From: Bacteroidia bacterium
GTDB taxonomy: Bacteria; Bacteroidota; Bacteroidia; UKL13-3
Direction of reading: 5' to 3'
NCBI GenBank assembly: GCA_018058135.1
Contig: JAGPCK010000019.1
Span: forward strand, 1 to 48,457
DNA: 48,457 nt
A program made the translations under genes and the position numbers. Below are positions 15,710 to 29,438 of this stretch, one piece after another (the stretch's first letter is position 1; each line of letters opens with the position of its first letter). The notes under the pieces were generated by a model. It ran no database searches. It was given only the letters and a program-made list of their open reading frames with translations, and was not told the origin of the DNA.

Positions 15710-17923
15710 ATGAAAGATTTTTTTAAAAACATCAAAAACGATTTACCCGCAAGTTTAGCTGTATTCTTTGTTGCTATACCATTGTGTTTAGGTATTGCAC
15801 ATGCATCGGGCGCCCCTCTGATTGCCGGATTGATTACCGGAGCAACAGGAGGTTTGTTGGTTGGTGCTATTAGTAAATCTCCATTAAGTGTAAGTGGTCC
15901 TGCAGCAGGTTTAACCGCAATTGTTTTAGCTGCAATAAGCCAGTTGGGTTCTTTTGATATGTTTTTGGTGGCTGTTTTTATAGCCGGTGCCATACAAATA
16001 ACGTTGGGTTTGCTAAAACTGGGATCTATTGCTAATTACATTCCTAACAGTGTAATCAAAGGTATGCTGTCGGCCATAGGTATACTTTTAATCATGAAGC
16101 AATTTCCTCACATGATAGGATATGATATTGAAGAAATGGGTGTAGAGCAATTTAATATTGCAGAGCAGGATTTAAACGAAACCTATCATTTACCAAAGGA
16201 TGTAGAAACAAGCTCACTCACCATTTTTTTACATTCTTTAAAACATATTGAATATGGTATACTGCTCATTGGCGTTTTAAGTATTGGTGTGTTGTTTTTT
16301 TGGGAAAAAGTAATTGCCAAAAAATTGAAAACAGTACCTGGTTCTCTTATAGTGGTTTTGCTAGGCATTGTGCTGAATATGGTTTTTGCAACTAATGAAA
16401 CCTTGTTACTTAGTCCTGACCATTTGGTAAATGTACCCTCTATTAACAGTTTTGATGCCTTTTTCCAAAACACCACACTACCTAACTGGGATGCATTATC
16501 TAACATTAAAGTCTATAAAATTGCCATAACACTGGCTATCGTTGCCTCTATAGAAACACTCTTATCATTAGAAGCAATAGACAAAATTGATCCATGGTCA
16601 AGAACATCTCCTCCAAATAGAGAATTGCTTGCTCAGGGTGCAGGTAACATGACGGCAGCACTTTTCGGAGGAATTCCTTTGACCGCAGTAATTGTTCGTG
16701 GTTCTGTTAACATTGCAGCCGGTGCAAAAAGTAAAGCATCCACTATTTTTCACGGAGCATTTATTGTGTTGTCTGTTATATTTTTTGCTCCTTTTATCAA
16801 TCTTATCCCCTTAGCCAGTCTGGCTTCTATTCTGGTATTTACCGGATATAAATTATTAGACGTTAAAAGCTTTTCTTACTACTACAAAAAAGGATGGGAT
16901 CAGTTCATACCTTTTGCCATAACCATATTTGCCATTGTAAGAATTGACTTGTTGTATGGAGTGCTGATAGGATTAGGTGTAGCACTTATTTTCATTATAC
17001 GCAATAATTACAATGCACCGGTTTTAAAGGTAGTTGACTTTGGCAAACGCATACGAATTAGCTTAGGCGAAAATGTTACTTTTCTGCATAAATATAAACT
17101 GCTCAAGGAACTCGAAAAAATAAAACCCGACTCCATTGTTGAATTGGATGCATCAAGAAGTCTTTACATGGACAAGGATGTAATGGAAGCTATTAATGAT
17201 TTCAGAGAAAAGGCAAAACAAAAAAATATTCAGGTATTTTTGGGAGGAATAAACATGGAAGAAAATAAACTAGATGTAAAACAAAGCATGCAGGAATCGT
17301 ATGCCCGTTTACTTAAAGGCAACAAAAAATGGGTTACGGATAAAACAAAAGATGACCCTGATTATTTTACCCGTCAGGCTGAGGGCCAATCTCCTGAGTA
17401 CTTGTTTATAGGGTGTTCAGACAGTCGTGTACCTGCAAATGAGATAACAGGAACTGAACCCGGTGAAATGTTTGTACACTGTAATATCGCCAATCTGGTA
17501 GTTAATACTGATATTAACCTGATGTCGGTAGTGCAATACTCTGTAGAAGTGCTAAACGTAAAACACATCATTGTTTGCGGGCATTACGGTTGCGGTGGAA
17601 TTAAAGCTGCTATGGAGCAACAACCGCACGGTTTAATTGACAAATGGCTACGTAACATTAAAGACGTACAACGTTTGCACCAGCATGAAATAAATGCCAT
17701 TGAAGACCCCGATCAGAAACTGAGGCGCATGGTAGAACTCTCTGTAAGGGAGCAAATTTTCAACCTGATGAAAACGTCTTATGTACAACGTAACCGCCAG
17801 CAATATGGCTTCCCCGATTTACATGGTTGGGTGTATGACATAAGCAACGGTGAACTTCAAGATTTAAAAGTTCAGGAAGAACACGAGTTCAAGGAGTATG
17901 AGAAAATCTATAAGATGTACTAA
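15710..17923 (+). CDS. SulP anion transporter - STAS - beta-carbonic anhydrase fusion
   Basis: 737 residues. Residues about 10-430 form the multi-span SulP transporter, and about 445-515 a STAS-like domain. Residues about 525-737 form a beta-class carbonic anhydrase with zinc ligands C569, H625 and C628 and the D571/R573 pair (GCSDSR, CGHYGCGG). The enzyme half looks intact, so the protein probably imports bicarbonate (or another anion) and interconverts it with CO2 at the inner face of the membrane. Such fusions are a known architecture. There is no room for a separate promoter between the terminator hairpin and the ATG, so expression needs read-through or a promoter inside the upstream gene. 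Its stop overlaps that of dapA. Confidence 0.95.
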   Translation: MKDFFKNIKNDLPASLAVFFVAIPLCLGIAHASGAPLIAGLITGATGGLLVGAISKSPLSVSGPAAGLTAIVLAAISQLGSFDMFLVAVFIAGAIQITLGLLKLGSIANYIPNSVIKGMLSAIGILLIMKQFPHMIGYDIEEMGVEQFNIAEQDLNETYHLPKDVETSSLTIFLHSLKHIEYGILLIGVLSIGVLFFWEKVIAKKLKTVPGSLIVVLLGIVLNMVFATNETLLLSPDHLVNVPSINSFDAFFQNTTLPNWDALSNIKVYKIAITLAIVASIETLLSLEAIDKIDPWSRTSPPNRELLAQGAGNMTAALFGGIPLTAVIVRGSVNIAAGAKSKASTIFHGAFIVLSVIFFAPFINLIPLASLASILVFTGYKLLDVKSFSYYYKKGWDQFIPFAITIFAIVRIDLLYGVLIGLGVALIFIIRNNYNAPVLKVVDFGKRIRISLGENVTFLHKYKLLKELEKIKPDSIVELDASRSLYMDKDVMEAINDFREKAKQKNIQVFLGGINMEENKLDVKQSMQESYARLLKGNKKWVTDKTKDDPDYFTRQAEGQSPEYLFIGCSDSRVPANEITGTEPGEMFVHCNIANLVVNTDINLMSVVQYSVEVLNVKHIIVCGHYGCGGIKAAMEQQPHGLIDKWLRNIKDVQRLHQHEINAIEDPDQKLRRMVELSVREQIFNLMKTSYVQRNRQQYGFPDLHGWVYDISNGELQDLKVQEEHEFKEYEKIYKMY

Positions 17924-18798
17924 ACGTTCTTCATAGCTTCCAGCAACTGAGTTTTAACACTGCTGCTTACGGGAGCTAAAGGAAGGCGAACTACATTTTC
18001 ACACAGGCCCATCACTTCGAGTATAACTTTAATTCCGCCCGGAGAACCGTCAGCAAAGATGAGTTTCATGATATCGAGCAACTCATAATGAGCAGCACGA
18101 GCTCCTGTTATGTTTCCGGCTAAAGCAGTTCTCACCATGTCAGAGAATTTTAACGGATAGGCATTGGCAACTACAGATATAACTCCGGCCATTCCAATAC
18201 TGATAAAGGGTAAGGTATACGCATCGTCACCTGAAATCACCAGGAAATCCTTCGGTTTGTTTTTAATGATTTCCATACACTGGTCAAAATTGCCCGAGGC
18301 TTCTTTCATGGCTACAAAATTTTTGAAATCGTGTGCCAATCGAAGTGTGGAATCAGCACTCATGTTGGCTCCGGTGCGGCCCGGTACATTATACAAGATG
18401 ATGGGTTTATCTGTACATTCAGAAACAGCTTTGTAATGCAGGTAAATACCCTGCTGATTGGGCTTGTTGTAATACGGACTCACTGAAAGAATTCCGTTGT
18501 ATCCGGTAAAGTCGAAATGTTCAATGGTTTCAACCACTTCACGGGTGTTATTCCCTCCTATTCCGGCAACCAGTCCTACTTTTCCCGCTGCTTTCTCTGC
18601 TACAAATGCGTATATTTTTTTCTTTTCATCTTTAGTTAAGGTAGCGGTTTCTCCTGTGGTACCTAAAACCACCAGATATTCCACCTTACCTGACACCAGA
18701 TGGTTAATAATCTTTTCTAAGGCAGAGAAGTCAACTTCTCCGGTTGGTGTAAAAGGAGTAACAATGGCCACTCCTGTTCCTGTAAATGATGTACTCAT
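17920..18798 (-). CDS. dapA: 4-hydroxy-tetrahydrodipicolinate synthase
   Basis: 292 residues, standard length. It condenses pyruvate with aspartate semialdehyde in lysine and diaminopimelate synthesis. The Schiff-base lysine is K165 (VAMKEASG), the proton-relay tyrosine Y136 (ILYNVPGRTG), and the GTTGE motif lies at 46-50. It is a cytosolic TIM barrel. It starts 1 base after the stop of the DUF6913-like gene, which overlaps ligA, giving a ligA-DUF6913-dapA operon. Stop-codon bases are shared with the SulP gene (CTAA, 17920-17923). Confidence 0.96.
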   Translation of the reverse strand: MSTSFTGTGVAIVTPFTPTGEVDFSALEKIINHLVSGKVEYLVVLGTTGETATLTKDEKKKIYAFVAEKAAGKVGLVAGIGGNNTREVVETIEHFDFTGYNGILSVSPYYNKPNQQGIYLHYKAVSECTDKPIILYNVPGRTGANMSADSTLRLAHDFKNFVAMKEASGNFDQCMEIIKNKPKDFLVISGDDAYTLPFISIGMAGVISVVANAYPLKFSDMVRTALAGNITGARAAHYELLDIMKLIFADGSPGGIKVILEVMGLCENVVRLPLAPVSSSVKTQLLEAMKNV

Positions 18799-18799
18799 G

Positions 18800-23176
<4,377 letters not shown>

Positions 23177-23180
<4 letters not shown>

Positions 23181-23908
23181 GCTACCGAATTATATTTTTC
23201 CAGTAATTTCAGGAATACCTCAAAGTCTTTAGGGTAAGGTGCGGTGTACATGTGTTCCTGTCCATCCAATTCAAAATGGACCTGATAGGCATGAAGCGCC
23301 ACTCGTTTCATCATGGGTTCTTCATTCTCCCATTTAGCGGTTTTAAACTTACGTTTATAATCAGACAGCATGGGCTTTTTGCCTCCGTAAAGTTCATCAC
23401 ATACAATAGGGAAATTCTGAGAAGCCAGATGTACCCTGATTTGGTGAAGTCTTCCGCTAACGGGTTGACAACCTAACAACGTAAAATCAAGAAAATACTT
23501 TAGAGTTTGAAACATAGTGGTTGCCTCTTTCCCTTTTTTGAAGTCAATGGCGGCAATACCTTTGGCATTTACATGTATGGGTAAATTCACTACTGTTTCC
23601 TGAAAATCGGCATGACCCGCCACCATAGCGTGGTACAACTTGCCCACGTTTCTGTTTTCGAGTTGCATGGACACTGTGCGGTACGTTTCAGGATTGCGTG
23701 CTATAATTAATACTCCGCTGGTTTCTTTATCTAAACGATGACACAACTGTGCATTAGAGTCATATTTTCTGGCCATTTCAAGCAGGTTGGCTCCCTCTCC
23801 GCTGCGTTCAGTAAGAGATGATAAATAAGCGGGTTTGTTCACTATAATCAGGTTAGCATCCTCATGAAGTATCATTTCACTGAAACGTGGAAATTTGATG
23901 TGCGTCAT
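23177..23908 (-). CDS. RluA-family pseudouridine synthase
   Basis: 243 residues. The catalytic motif HRLDKETSGVLI places the nucleophilic aspartate at D60. GRLHQIRVHL is the second family motif. There is no S4 domain at the N-terminus. It isomerises uridine to pseudouridine in rRNA or tRNA; which site cannot be told from sequence. A promoter-like GACCTTTG (23914-23921, minus strand) lies 5 bases before the ATG. It follows the sensor kinase gene by 49 bases on the same strand and converges on the RemB-like gene. Confidence 0.92.
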
Positions 23909-23957
23909 ACTGGCAAAGGTCGCAAAAAACGTTCAGAATGCCGTCTATGAAAAAGTA

Positions 23958-25007
23958 TTACTGTGCTTTAGTCAGAGTGAAGGCAAAAGTGGTACCCACC
24001 CCAGTTTTACTGCGCACATTGATGGTTTGTTTATGTGCTTCAATAATGTGCTTAACAATGGCAAGCCCCAACCCTGTGCCGCCTGCATCGCGTGAGCGAC
24101 TCTTATCAACCCGATAAAAACGCTCAAACAAACGTGGTAAATGTTCCTGAGTTATTCCGTCTCCGTTATCGGTAACTTCAATGAGTATGTTCTCATCCAT
24201 GTCATAATAAGCTGCTGTTGTGGTGCCACCTTCATTGCCGTATTTAATCGAATTCACCACCAGATTAACTATTACCTGACGGATGCGGTATTTATCAGCA
24301 TAAACAAAAAAAGGTACGTTGCAGCCTTCTTTAATGGTGAGTTCAATACCTCTTTCTTTAGAACGGTATTCGAGTTGTTCGTACACATCACGCACCAGTG
24401 CATTAATGTCAAAACGCTCGTATTCCATTTTCAGCTCACCTGCTTCCAACTGTGAAATGGAGATAAGGTCTTCTACCAAATCACATAACCTGTCTGCACT
24501 GCGTGAGGCTTTTTTGAGAAAACGAATGTTCACCTCCGGATCTTCCAAAGCTCCGTCAATTAATGTATGAATGTACCCCTGAATATTAAAAATAGGGGTT
24601 TTAAGCTCATGCGAAACATTACCGATAAACTCTTTTCTGAAATCAGCCAGTTTTTTAAGGTGGTCAATTTCTTCTTTCTTGTCTTTGGCCCAGGTAATCA
24701 CTTCCTGATTTACTTCTGAGATAGGATCTGAATCCCAATCAAATTTTTTAAACAATGAATTGACCGAACTGTAGCGCTGGGTTTTTAAGCTGTGAATAGT
24801 TTTATAAATGAGCTTTATTTTGCGGTAAATAAAAAACTCCAGCGCGTAAAAGATGAAAAAAAATGATACCACATTGGTTACCCCGAAGATGATAAGTGTA
24901 TCTATCAAATTATAACCGGTAGCCAAAAAAGCTACCAGACCAATAATAACTGATAAGATGGAAGAGGTAATGAGCGATACTAATCTTGGGGTTGGGTTTC
25001 TGATCAT
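23958..25007 (-). CDS. PhoR-like sensor histidine kinase
   Basis: 349 residues: two membrane helices (about 10-31 and 36-58) joined by a very short loop, so there is almost no periplasmic sensor domain. A linker follows, then a HisKA domain with phospho-acceptor H133 (NVSHELKTP) and a HATPase domain with the N box (RQVIVNLVVNSIKYG), G1 (VTDNGDGI), F and G2 boxes (FERFYRVDKSRS, GTGLGLAIVKHI). It overlaps the response-regulator gene by four bases. The lack of a sensory loop suggests sensing within the membrane or through a partner protein. Confidence 0.94.
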   Translation of the reverse strand: MIRNPTPRLVSLITSSILSVIIGLVAFLATGYNLIDTLIIFGVTNVVSFFFIFYALEFFIYRKIKLIYKTIHSLKTQRYSSVNSLFKKFDWDSDPISEVNQEVITWAKDKKEEIDHLKKLADFRKEFIGNVSHELKTPIFNIQGYIHTLIDGALEDPEVNIRFLKKASRSADRLCDLVEDLISISQLEAGELKMEYERFDINALVRDVYEQLEYRSKERGIELTIKEGCNVPFFVYADKYRIRQVIVNLVVNSIKYGNEGGTTTAAYYDMDENILIEVTDNGDGITQEHLPRLFERFYRVDKSRSRDAGGTGLGLAIVKHIIEAHKQTINVRSKTGVGTTFAFTLTKAQ

Positions 25008-25687
25008 ATTTCAAACTTGTACCCTACTCCTTTTACGGTACTGATGTATTGATCGCCTAGTTTCTCTCTAACTTTTCTAATGTGTACATCAATTGTTCTG
25101 TCAATAACCAGCACATCATCACCCCAAATTTTTTCGAGAATATTTTCACGGGTAAAAACTTTGCCGGGTTTAGTTGCTAATAAAAAAAGTAGTTCAAATT
25201 CTTTTTTTGCCAACTGGATTTTCTGATCACCACGATATACCATAAAGCTTTCACGGTCAATAATTAAATCCCCAACCACAAGTCTTAGTTCTTCTTTTTT
25301 ATCCTTATCTTTTCTACGTAAAATAGCATTGATACGACTTAACAATACTCTGGGTTTAATAGGTTTGGCTATGTAATCATCAGCCCCAGCATTAAAACCG
25401 GCAATCTCAGAGTATTCTTCACTGCGGGCAGTAAGAAAAACAATAAAGGTGGTTTTAAACTCAGGCAATTCACGTAAACTTTTGCAAGCTTCAATACCAT
25501 CTACAATAGGCATCATTACATCAAGCAAAATTAAATCGGGTTTTACCTGCTTGGCTTTTTCAATCGCTTCTTGTCCGTTGCTTCCTAAGAAAACCTGGTA
25601 ACCTTCGCGTTTAAGGTTGTATTCGATAAACTCAAGAATGTCCGGTTCATCGTCTACTACCAGTATCTTGATGTTGGTTTTTTCCAT
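25004..25687 (-). CDS. OmpR/PhoB-family response regulator
   Basis: 227 residues. The receiver domain (about 1-122) has acidic D12/D13, phospho-acceptor D56 (LILLDVMMP), T86 and K108. The winged-helix DNA-binding domain (about 132-227) carries RTIDVHIRKVREKLG and ends VKGVGYKFEI, as in PhoB. It pairs with the kinase gene that overlaps its end. Possible control of phosphate uptake is only a family-level guess, since no pst/pho genes are in the window. Confidence 0.95.
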   Translation of the reverse strand: MEKTNIKILVVDDEPDILEFIEYNLKREGYQVFLGSNGQEAIEKAKQVKPDLILLDVMMPIVDGIEACKSLRELPEFKTTFIVFLTARSEEYSEIAGFNAGADDYIAKPIKPRVLLSRINAILRRKDKDKKEELRLVVGDLIIDRESFMVYRGDQKIQLAKKEFELLFLLATKPGKVFTRENILEKIWGDDVLVIDRTIDVHIRKVREKLGDQYISTVKGVGYKFEI

Positions 25688-25753
25688 GTGTTAATTTTTC
25701 AGCAAGGTTGTATTAAGAAGTAATCTCAAAATTAATTGATTGTTAAGTTAACA

Positions 25754-26884
25754 TTAATTGAACACCTCTGCTAATTTATCTTCTAATTCCTTGCCTCTCA
25801 AATTTTTAGCGAGTATCCTTCCTTCTTTATCTATCAAAACAGTGTAAGGAATTGCTTCAATATTGTACTTAGGTATAACAGAAGAACTCCACTTCTGCAA
25901 ATCGCTTACATGTAACCAAGTGAGGTTATCGTCTTGAATAGCTTTGAGCCAGGCTTCTTTATTATCGTCTAAAGACACTCCGTAGACTTCAAATCCGTCT
26001 TTTTTGTAACGATTGTACATGCGTACATTGTTGGGATTTTCATCACGACAAGGGCGGCACCACGATGCCCAGAAATCTATCAGTACAACTTTTCCTCTCA
26101 AAGAAGAAAGAGCTACCGGAATACCATTAGGATCATTTAACACAATATCCGGAGCCATATTTCCTGTGGCTGTTTTACGCATACTTTCCGCTTTAAGGTG
26201 ATTGGTTTGAACGTACTTTGACTCCGACATCAGTTGATAATATTTGTTATCCAGTCTATCTATCAAGGCAAACTGCATAGCCGGGTCTTGTTCATTAATC
26301 AAAAAGTTAAGCGCGAAAAATGCAGAAATATTCGGTGGAATGGAATCTACAAAACGTACAAGCGCATCTTTGCGTTCATTCACAATTACTGCCAATTCCT
26401 GTTGTACCCTTATTTGAATAGAATCAGGCATGGGGTTGTTTTCATCAAACGGATAAGCCTCGGCAAGTGTATTCATCCGGTCAATGTACCCGTCATTTAA
26501 ACGAATCATTTCACGCAGTACTTTGTTATCCTCATCTCCGCTTACAGAATAATGTTTTGGGTCTTTGGCATCTGCCTCTACATTTATTACCGAAGTAGTA
26601 TCCAACACCAGCGGTAAGATGTAGTCATTGATTTTAATGCTGTAAAACGTTTTCTCTTTGTTTACACCATTAAGTTCAAACTCTCCTTTTTCGTTTACTG
26701 AACCTGAATCAACATAAACCAAACCGGCTGTTGTAATTTCTTCCAGTATAACTACCGTGCCGCTGTAATTTTTCAAAGTACCTTTCACACTAAAACCCGT
26801 TTGGGCTTCCTGTGTTGTTTTGGTTGTACAGGCCGAAATAAAAATCAGCAGGTATACATATATATATAGGTGTACATTTTTCAT
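25754..26884 (-). CDS. DUF4369-TlpA lipoprotein, thiol-disulfide reductase
   Basis: 376 residues. A lipoprotein signal has its lipidated cysteine at C19 (FISACTT). An N-terminal DUF4369-like beta domain (about 30-115), a helical middle and a C-terminal TlpA/thioredoxin domain (about 240-376) follow, with C276-R-P-C279 in FWASWCRPC. It is an extracytoplasmic reductase or resuscitation protein anchored to a membrane. The gene lies 6 bases after gatB on the same strand. The 66 bases between it and the response-regulator gene hold no clear terminator. Confidence 0.93.
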   Translation of the reverse strand: MKNVHLYIYVYLLIFISACTTKTTQEAQTGFSVKGTLKNYSGTVVILEEITTAGLVYVDSGSVNEKGEFELNGVNKEKTFYSIKINDYILPLVLDTTSVINVEADAKDPKHYSVSGDEDNKVLREMIRLNDGYIDRMNTLAEAYPFDENNPMPDSIQIRVQQELAVIVNERKDALVRFVDSIPPNISAFFALNFLINEQDPAMQFALIDRLDNKYYQLMSESKYVQTNHLKAESMRKTATGNMAPDIVLNDPNGIPVALSSLRGKVVLIDFWASWCRPCRDENPNNVRMYNRYKKDGFEVYGVSLDDNKEAWLKAIQDDNLTWLHVSDLQKWSSSVIPKYNIEAIPYTVLIDKEGRILAKNLRGKELEDKLAEVFN

Positions 26885-26890
26885 ATCGTT

Positions 26891-28357
26891 CTATTTCTCT
26901 AATTCGTCTCTTAATAATTGATTGGCCAATTTAGGATCAGCTTTCCCTTTACTCAATTTCATCACCTCTCCCATAAACAATCCAACAAGTGATTTTTTGC
27001 CTGCTTTGTATTCGGTCACTTTATCAGGGTACATGGCAACAGCCTGTTGTATAAACACCACTAATGCATCCGAATCACTTTCCTGAATGAGGTTTAATCC
27101 TTCTGCAATTTCCAATGCTGATTTATGGTGCTCGGTAATCATGGCCGGAAATACTTTTTGAGATGCCACAGAGTTACTCACTTTACCAGAATCAATAAGG
27201 TCAATAATTTCTGCAATCTTGGCCGGTTGCAAAACAAAGTCTTTAATTTCGATGGCCTGTTCATTCAAATATCCTTTCACACTTACCATAACCCAATTGG
27301 CTGCCGCTTTAATATTAGAGGTATGTTTTAATACGCCTTCAAAATATTCAGCCACGTCTTTGTTCTCGGTAAGCACATTCGAATCGTACTCGTTTAATCC
27401 GTAAACCTTAGTAAACTTTTCAAACAGTTCTTTGGGTAAAGCCGGCATTTGTGATTTTACCTGTGCAATAAATTCAGAAGTAATGTGCAGTGGTGGTAAA
27501 TCAGGTTCGGGGAAATAACGGTAATCGGTAGCATCTTCTTTACTACGCATTACAATTGTTATGCCCTTCATGGCTTCAAAGGTGCGTGTTTCTTTGTATA
27601 GTTTCTCTCCGCTTTCCAAAGCTTCAATCTGGCGTTTGATTTCAAAATCAATGGCACGTTGCACATTGCGAATGGAGTTCATGTTTTTTACCTCCACACG
27701 TGTACCGTATTCTTTTGCTCCCTTCAGGTTAACGGAAATGTTTGCATCACAACGAAGGCTACCCTCTTCCATGTTTCCATCACAAATATCCAGATAACGA
27801 ACCAGCCTTCTTACTTCAGTTAAATACTGGTAGGCTTCCTCTCCGGTTTTAATATCAGGTTCTGAAACCATTTCTACCAAAGGAACACCTGCACGGTTTA
27901 AATCAATAAGCGAATCATACACATCCTGATCGTGCATACTTTTACCTGAATCTTCTTCCATGTGTATGCGCTGCAAACGGATATCTCTTTCTGAACCGTC
28001 TTTTAATTTGATGGAAATTTTTCCACCGGTACAAATGGGAGTTTTATCCTGCGTAATCTGATAGCCCTTGGGGAGATCAGCATAGAAATAATTCTTGCGC
28101 GCATAATAGTTGAATGAAGTAATGTCGCACCCGCAAGCCACGCCCACACGTATGGCATACTTTACAGCTTCCTTGTTGTGTACAGGTAATGTACCGGGGT
28201 GGCCCAAGCTTATAGGACTCACCTGAGAATTAGGAGATGCACCGTACTCTGTGGAGTCACTGCAAAACGCTTTACTTTTAGTGAGCATTTGCGCGTGTAC
28301 TTCTAAACCAATTACTGCTTCGTATTTATCGTAATCAAAAATTCTGTCTGTTGACAT
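26891..28357 (-). CDS. gatB: aspartyl/glutamyl-tRNA(Asn/Gln) amidotransferase subunit B
   Basis: 488 residues from ATG at 28355-28357; an upstream TTG at 28363 in frame adds two residues only. Signatures: YEAVIGLEVHAQ at the start, LNRAGVPLVEMVSEPD, GSLRCDANIS and DYRYFPEPDLPP. The C-terminal YqeY-like tail domain is present (GLFMGEVMKLSKGKADP). Together with GatA and GatC (not in this window) it amidates misacylated Glu-tRNA(Gln) or Asp-tRNA(Asn). A promoter element lies at 28377-28384. Confidence 0.96.
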   Translation of the reverse strand: MSTDRIFDYDKYEAVIGLEVHAQMLTKSKAFCSDSTEYGASPNSQVSPISLGHPGTLPVHNKEAVKYAIRVGVACGCDITSFNYYARKNYFYADLPKGYQITQDKTPICTGGKISIKLKDGSERDIRLQRIHMEEDSGKSMHDQDVYDSLIDLNRAGVPLVEMVSEPDIKTGEEAYQYLTEVRRLVRYLDICDGNMEEGSLRCDANISVNLKGAKEYGTRVEVKNMNSIRNVQRAIDFEIKRQIEALESGEKLYKETRTFEAMKGITIVMRSKEDATDYRYFPEPDLPPLHITSEFIAQVKSQMPALPKELFEKFTKVYGLNEYDSNVLTENKDVAEYFEGVLKHTSNIKAAANWVMVSVKGYLNEQAIEIKDFVLQPAKIAEIIDLIDSGKVSNSVASQKVFPAMITEHHKSALEIAEGLNLIQESDSDALVVFIQQAVAMYPDKVTEYKAGKKSLVGLFMGEVMKLSKGKADPKLANQLLRDELEK

Positions 28358-28376
28358 GAGCAAAATATTATGGTCG

Positions 28377-28384
28377 CAAATTTA
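28377..28384 (-). promoter_or_regulatory. -7 promoter element of gatB
   Basis: On the minus strand TAAATTTG matches TAnnTTTG at every fixed position and is 19 bases before the gatB ATG. No TTG -33 element is obvious. Confidence 0.45.
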
Positions 28385-29073
28385 ACCTTTTACTTTTCAT
28401 ATCTGTAAATATAAAACGGAAGCATTTTTTACCGTGGACGAGTACCGCTAGGTATTTTATTATTTTAAAAAAATGCTCTGAAATGAATTTTACAAATACA
28501 GAAACAAATTAAACAATGTATCCTGATCTTCTACATCAAATTATTTTTCTTAAATAGATAAACTGCTGAATGTACTGATAAATGTGGCGTTGACAGCGAT
28601 TCGTAAGACTCTTAAAAGTTAATTTCGATTACACTCACACAAAAATAAATGCACGTGCATGACTGTTTATTTTTCTTTTCCGGATGGTAAAAAAAAACTA
28701 AACTTGTATACTAATTAAAAAGTAAAAACGATGTCAATAGTAGTGTTTTCAGTTGCTCACAGTTACTCAAAAACTAAAGTGCAATACATAAAAAACACCT
28801 TCAATAAGATGTTCATCACATGCATGCACATTTTTTTTACTCGACTTTTCCACATTATTCACATCATTATACAATTCATTGAGCACAAATATCAAAACGC
28901 TACACATATAGATTTATCAGCACTTCGCATCGATTACTCATATACTCAGCAATGTACAAAATACACTCAAACAGGGTTTTCAACACTCTCGCCTGAAACA
29001 CACCCTATTGTATAAAAATAAAAAACATATCAACTTTACATTAGAATTCATCAACACCCAAACACTTAAAGTT
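28385..29073. other. long AT-rich spacer upstream of the histone-like gene
   Basis: About 690 bases without a convincing gene. A 94-codon open frame at 28731-29015 has the composition of random AT-rich translation and no family resemblance. The region holds the composite palindrome at 28641-28674 listed separately. It may be an extended regulatory leader for the histone-like gene, or hold an unrecognised small RNA. Confidence 0.5.
28641..28674. promoter_or_regulatory. nested palindrome, possible operator
   Basis: The 12-base perfect palindrome ATGCACGTGCAT (28649-28660) sits inside a second inverted repeat, AAAAATAAA (28641-28649) and TTTATTTTT (28666-28674). It lies in the long spacer between gatB and the histone-like gene. 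It has the form of a dimeric regulator site. No regulator can be named. Confidence 0.35.
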
Positions 29074-29337
29074 ATGGCTAAAACAACAAAATCAACCGCC
29101 AAGAAAGCAGCTCCGAAAAAAGCTGCTGCAAAGAAAGCAGCTCCTAAGAAAGCTGCTGCAAAGAAAGCTGCTCCTAAAAAGGCAACAGCTAAAAAAGCCG
29201 CTCCTAAAAAAGCAACAGCTAAAAAAGCTGCTCCTAAAAAAGCAACAGCTAAAAAAGCTGCTCCTAAAAAAGCAACGGCTAAAAAAGCTGCTCCTAAAAA
29301 AGCAACAGCTAAAAAAGCTGCTCCTAAAAAGAAGTAA
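29074..29337 (+). CDS. histone H1-like Lys/Ala/Pro-rich DNA-binding protein
   Basis: 87 residues from ATG at 29074 ([20 protein letters not shown]). Almost the whole protein is a 10-residue repeat of the form KKAAPKKA(A/T)A, as in the C-terminal tail of eukaryotic histone H1 and bacterial Hc-type proteins. It is expected to bind and compact DNA without sequence specificity. An upstream in-frame ATG at 29008 would add 22 residues unlike the repeat and is not preferred. A strong terminator follows. The corresponding minus-strand open frame (28980-29375) is an artefact of the repeat. Confidence 0.9.
   Translation: MAKTTKSTAKKAAPKKAAAKKAAPKKAAAKKAAPKKATAKKAAPKKATAKKAAPKKATAKKAAPKKATAKKAAPKKATAKKAAPKKK
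29101..29335 (+). repeat. 30-bp tandem repeat inside the histone-like gene
   Basis: Units of 30 bases start at 29101, 29131, 29161, 29191, 29221, 29251, 29281 and (partial) 29311. The first two encode [10 protein letters not shown], the later ones [10 protein letters not shown]. The later units are nearly identical at DNA level, which indicates recent slippage or unequal exchange. Confidence 0.9.
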
Positions 29338-29381
29338 TCTAGTATTACTTTTTCAAAGAGCATCTCTTGGCTCAAGAAACT

Positions 29382-29412
29382 AAAAGCGGGATTTATCCCG
29401 CTTTTGTTTTTT
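29382..29412 (+). terminator. intrinsic terminator after the histone-like gene
   Basis: A ten-base-pair stem AAAAGCGGGA / TCCCGCTTTT (29382-29391 with 29396-29405), loop TTTA, then GTTTTTT. The A-rich left side could also let it serve, less efficiently, the convergent gene ending at 29439. Confidence 0.88.
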
Positions 29413-29438
29413 ATACAAGTCTGTATGTTTGTCTAAAA

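Noticed and set aside
28731..29015. 94-codon plus-strand open frame
   Set aside because: Composition is that of translated AT-rich spacer (many His, Thr, Ile, Tyr), no family resemblance, no promoter or conserved start; treated as non-coding.
28980..29375. 131-codon minus-strand frame with Ala/Phe/Leu repeats
   Set aside because: Antisense image of the Lys/Ala repeat gene; looks like a membrane protein only because the complement of AAA/GCT codons gives TTT/AGC-type codons.
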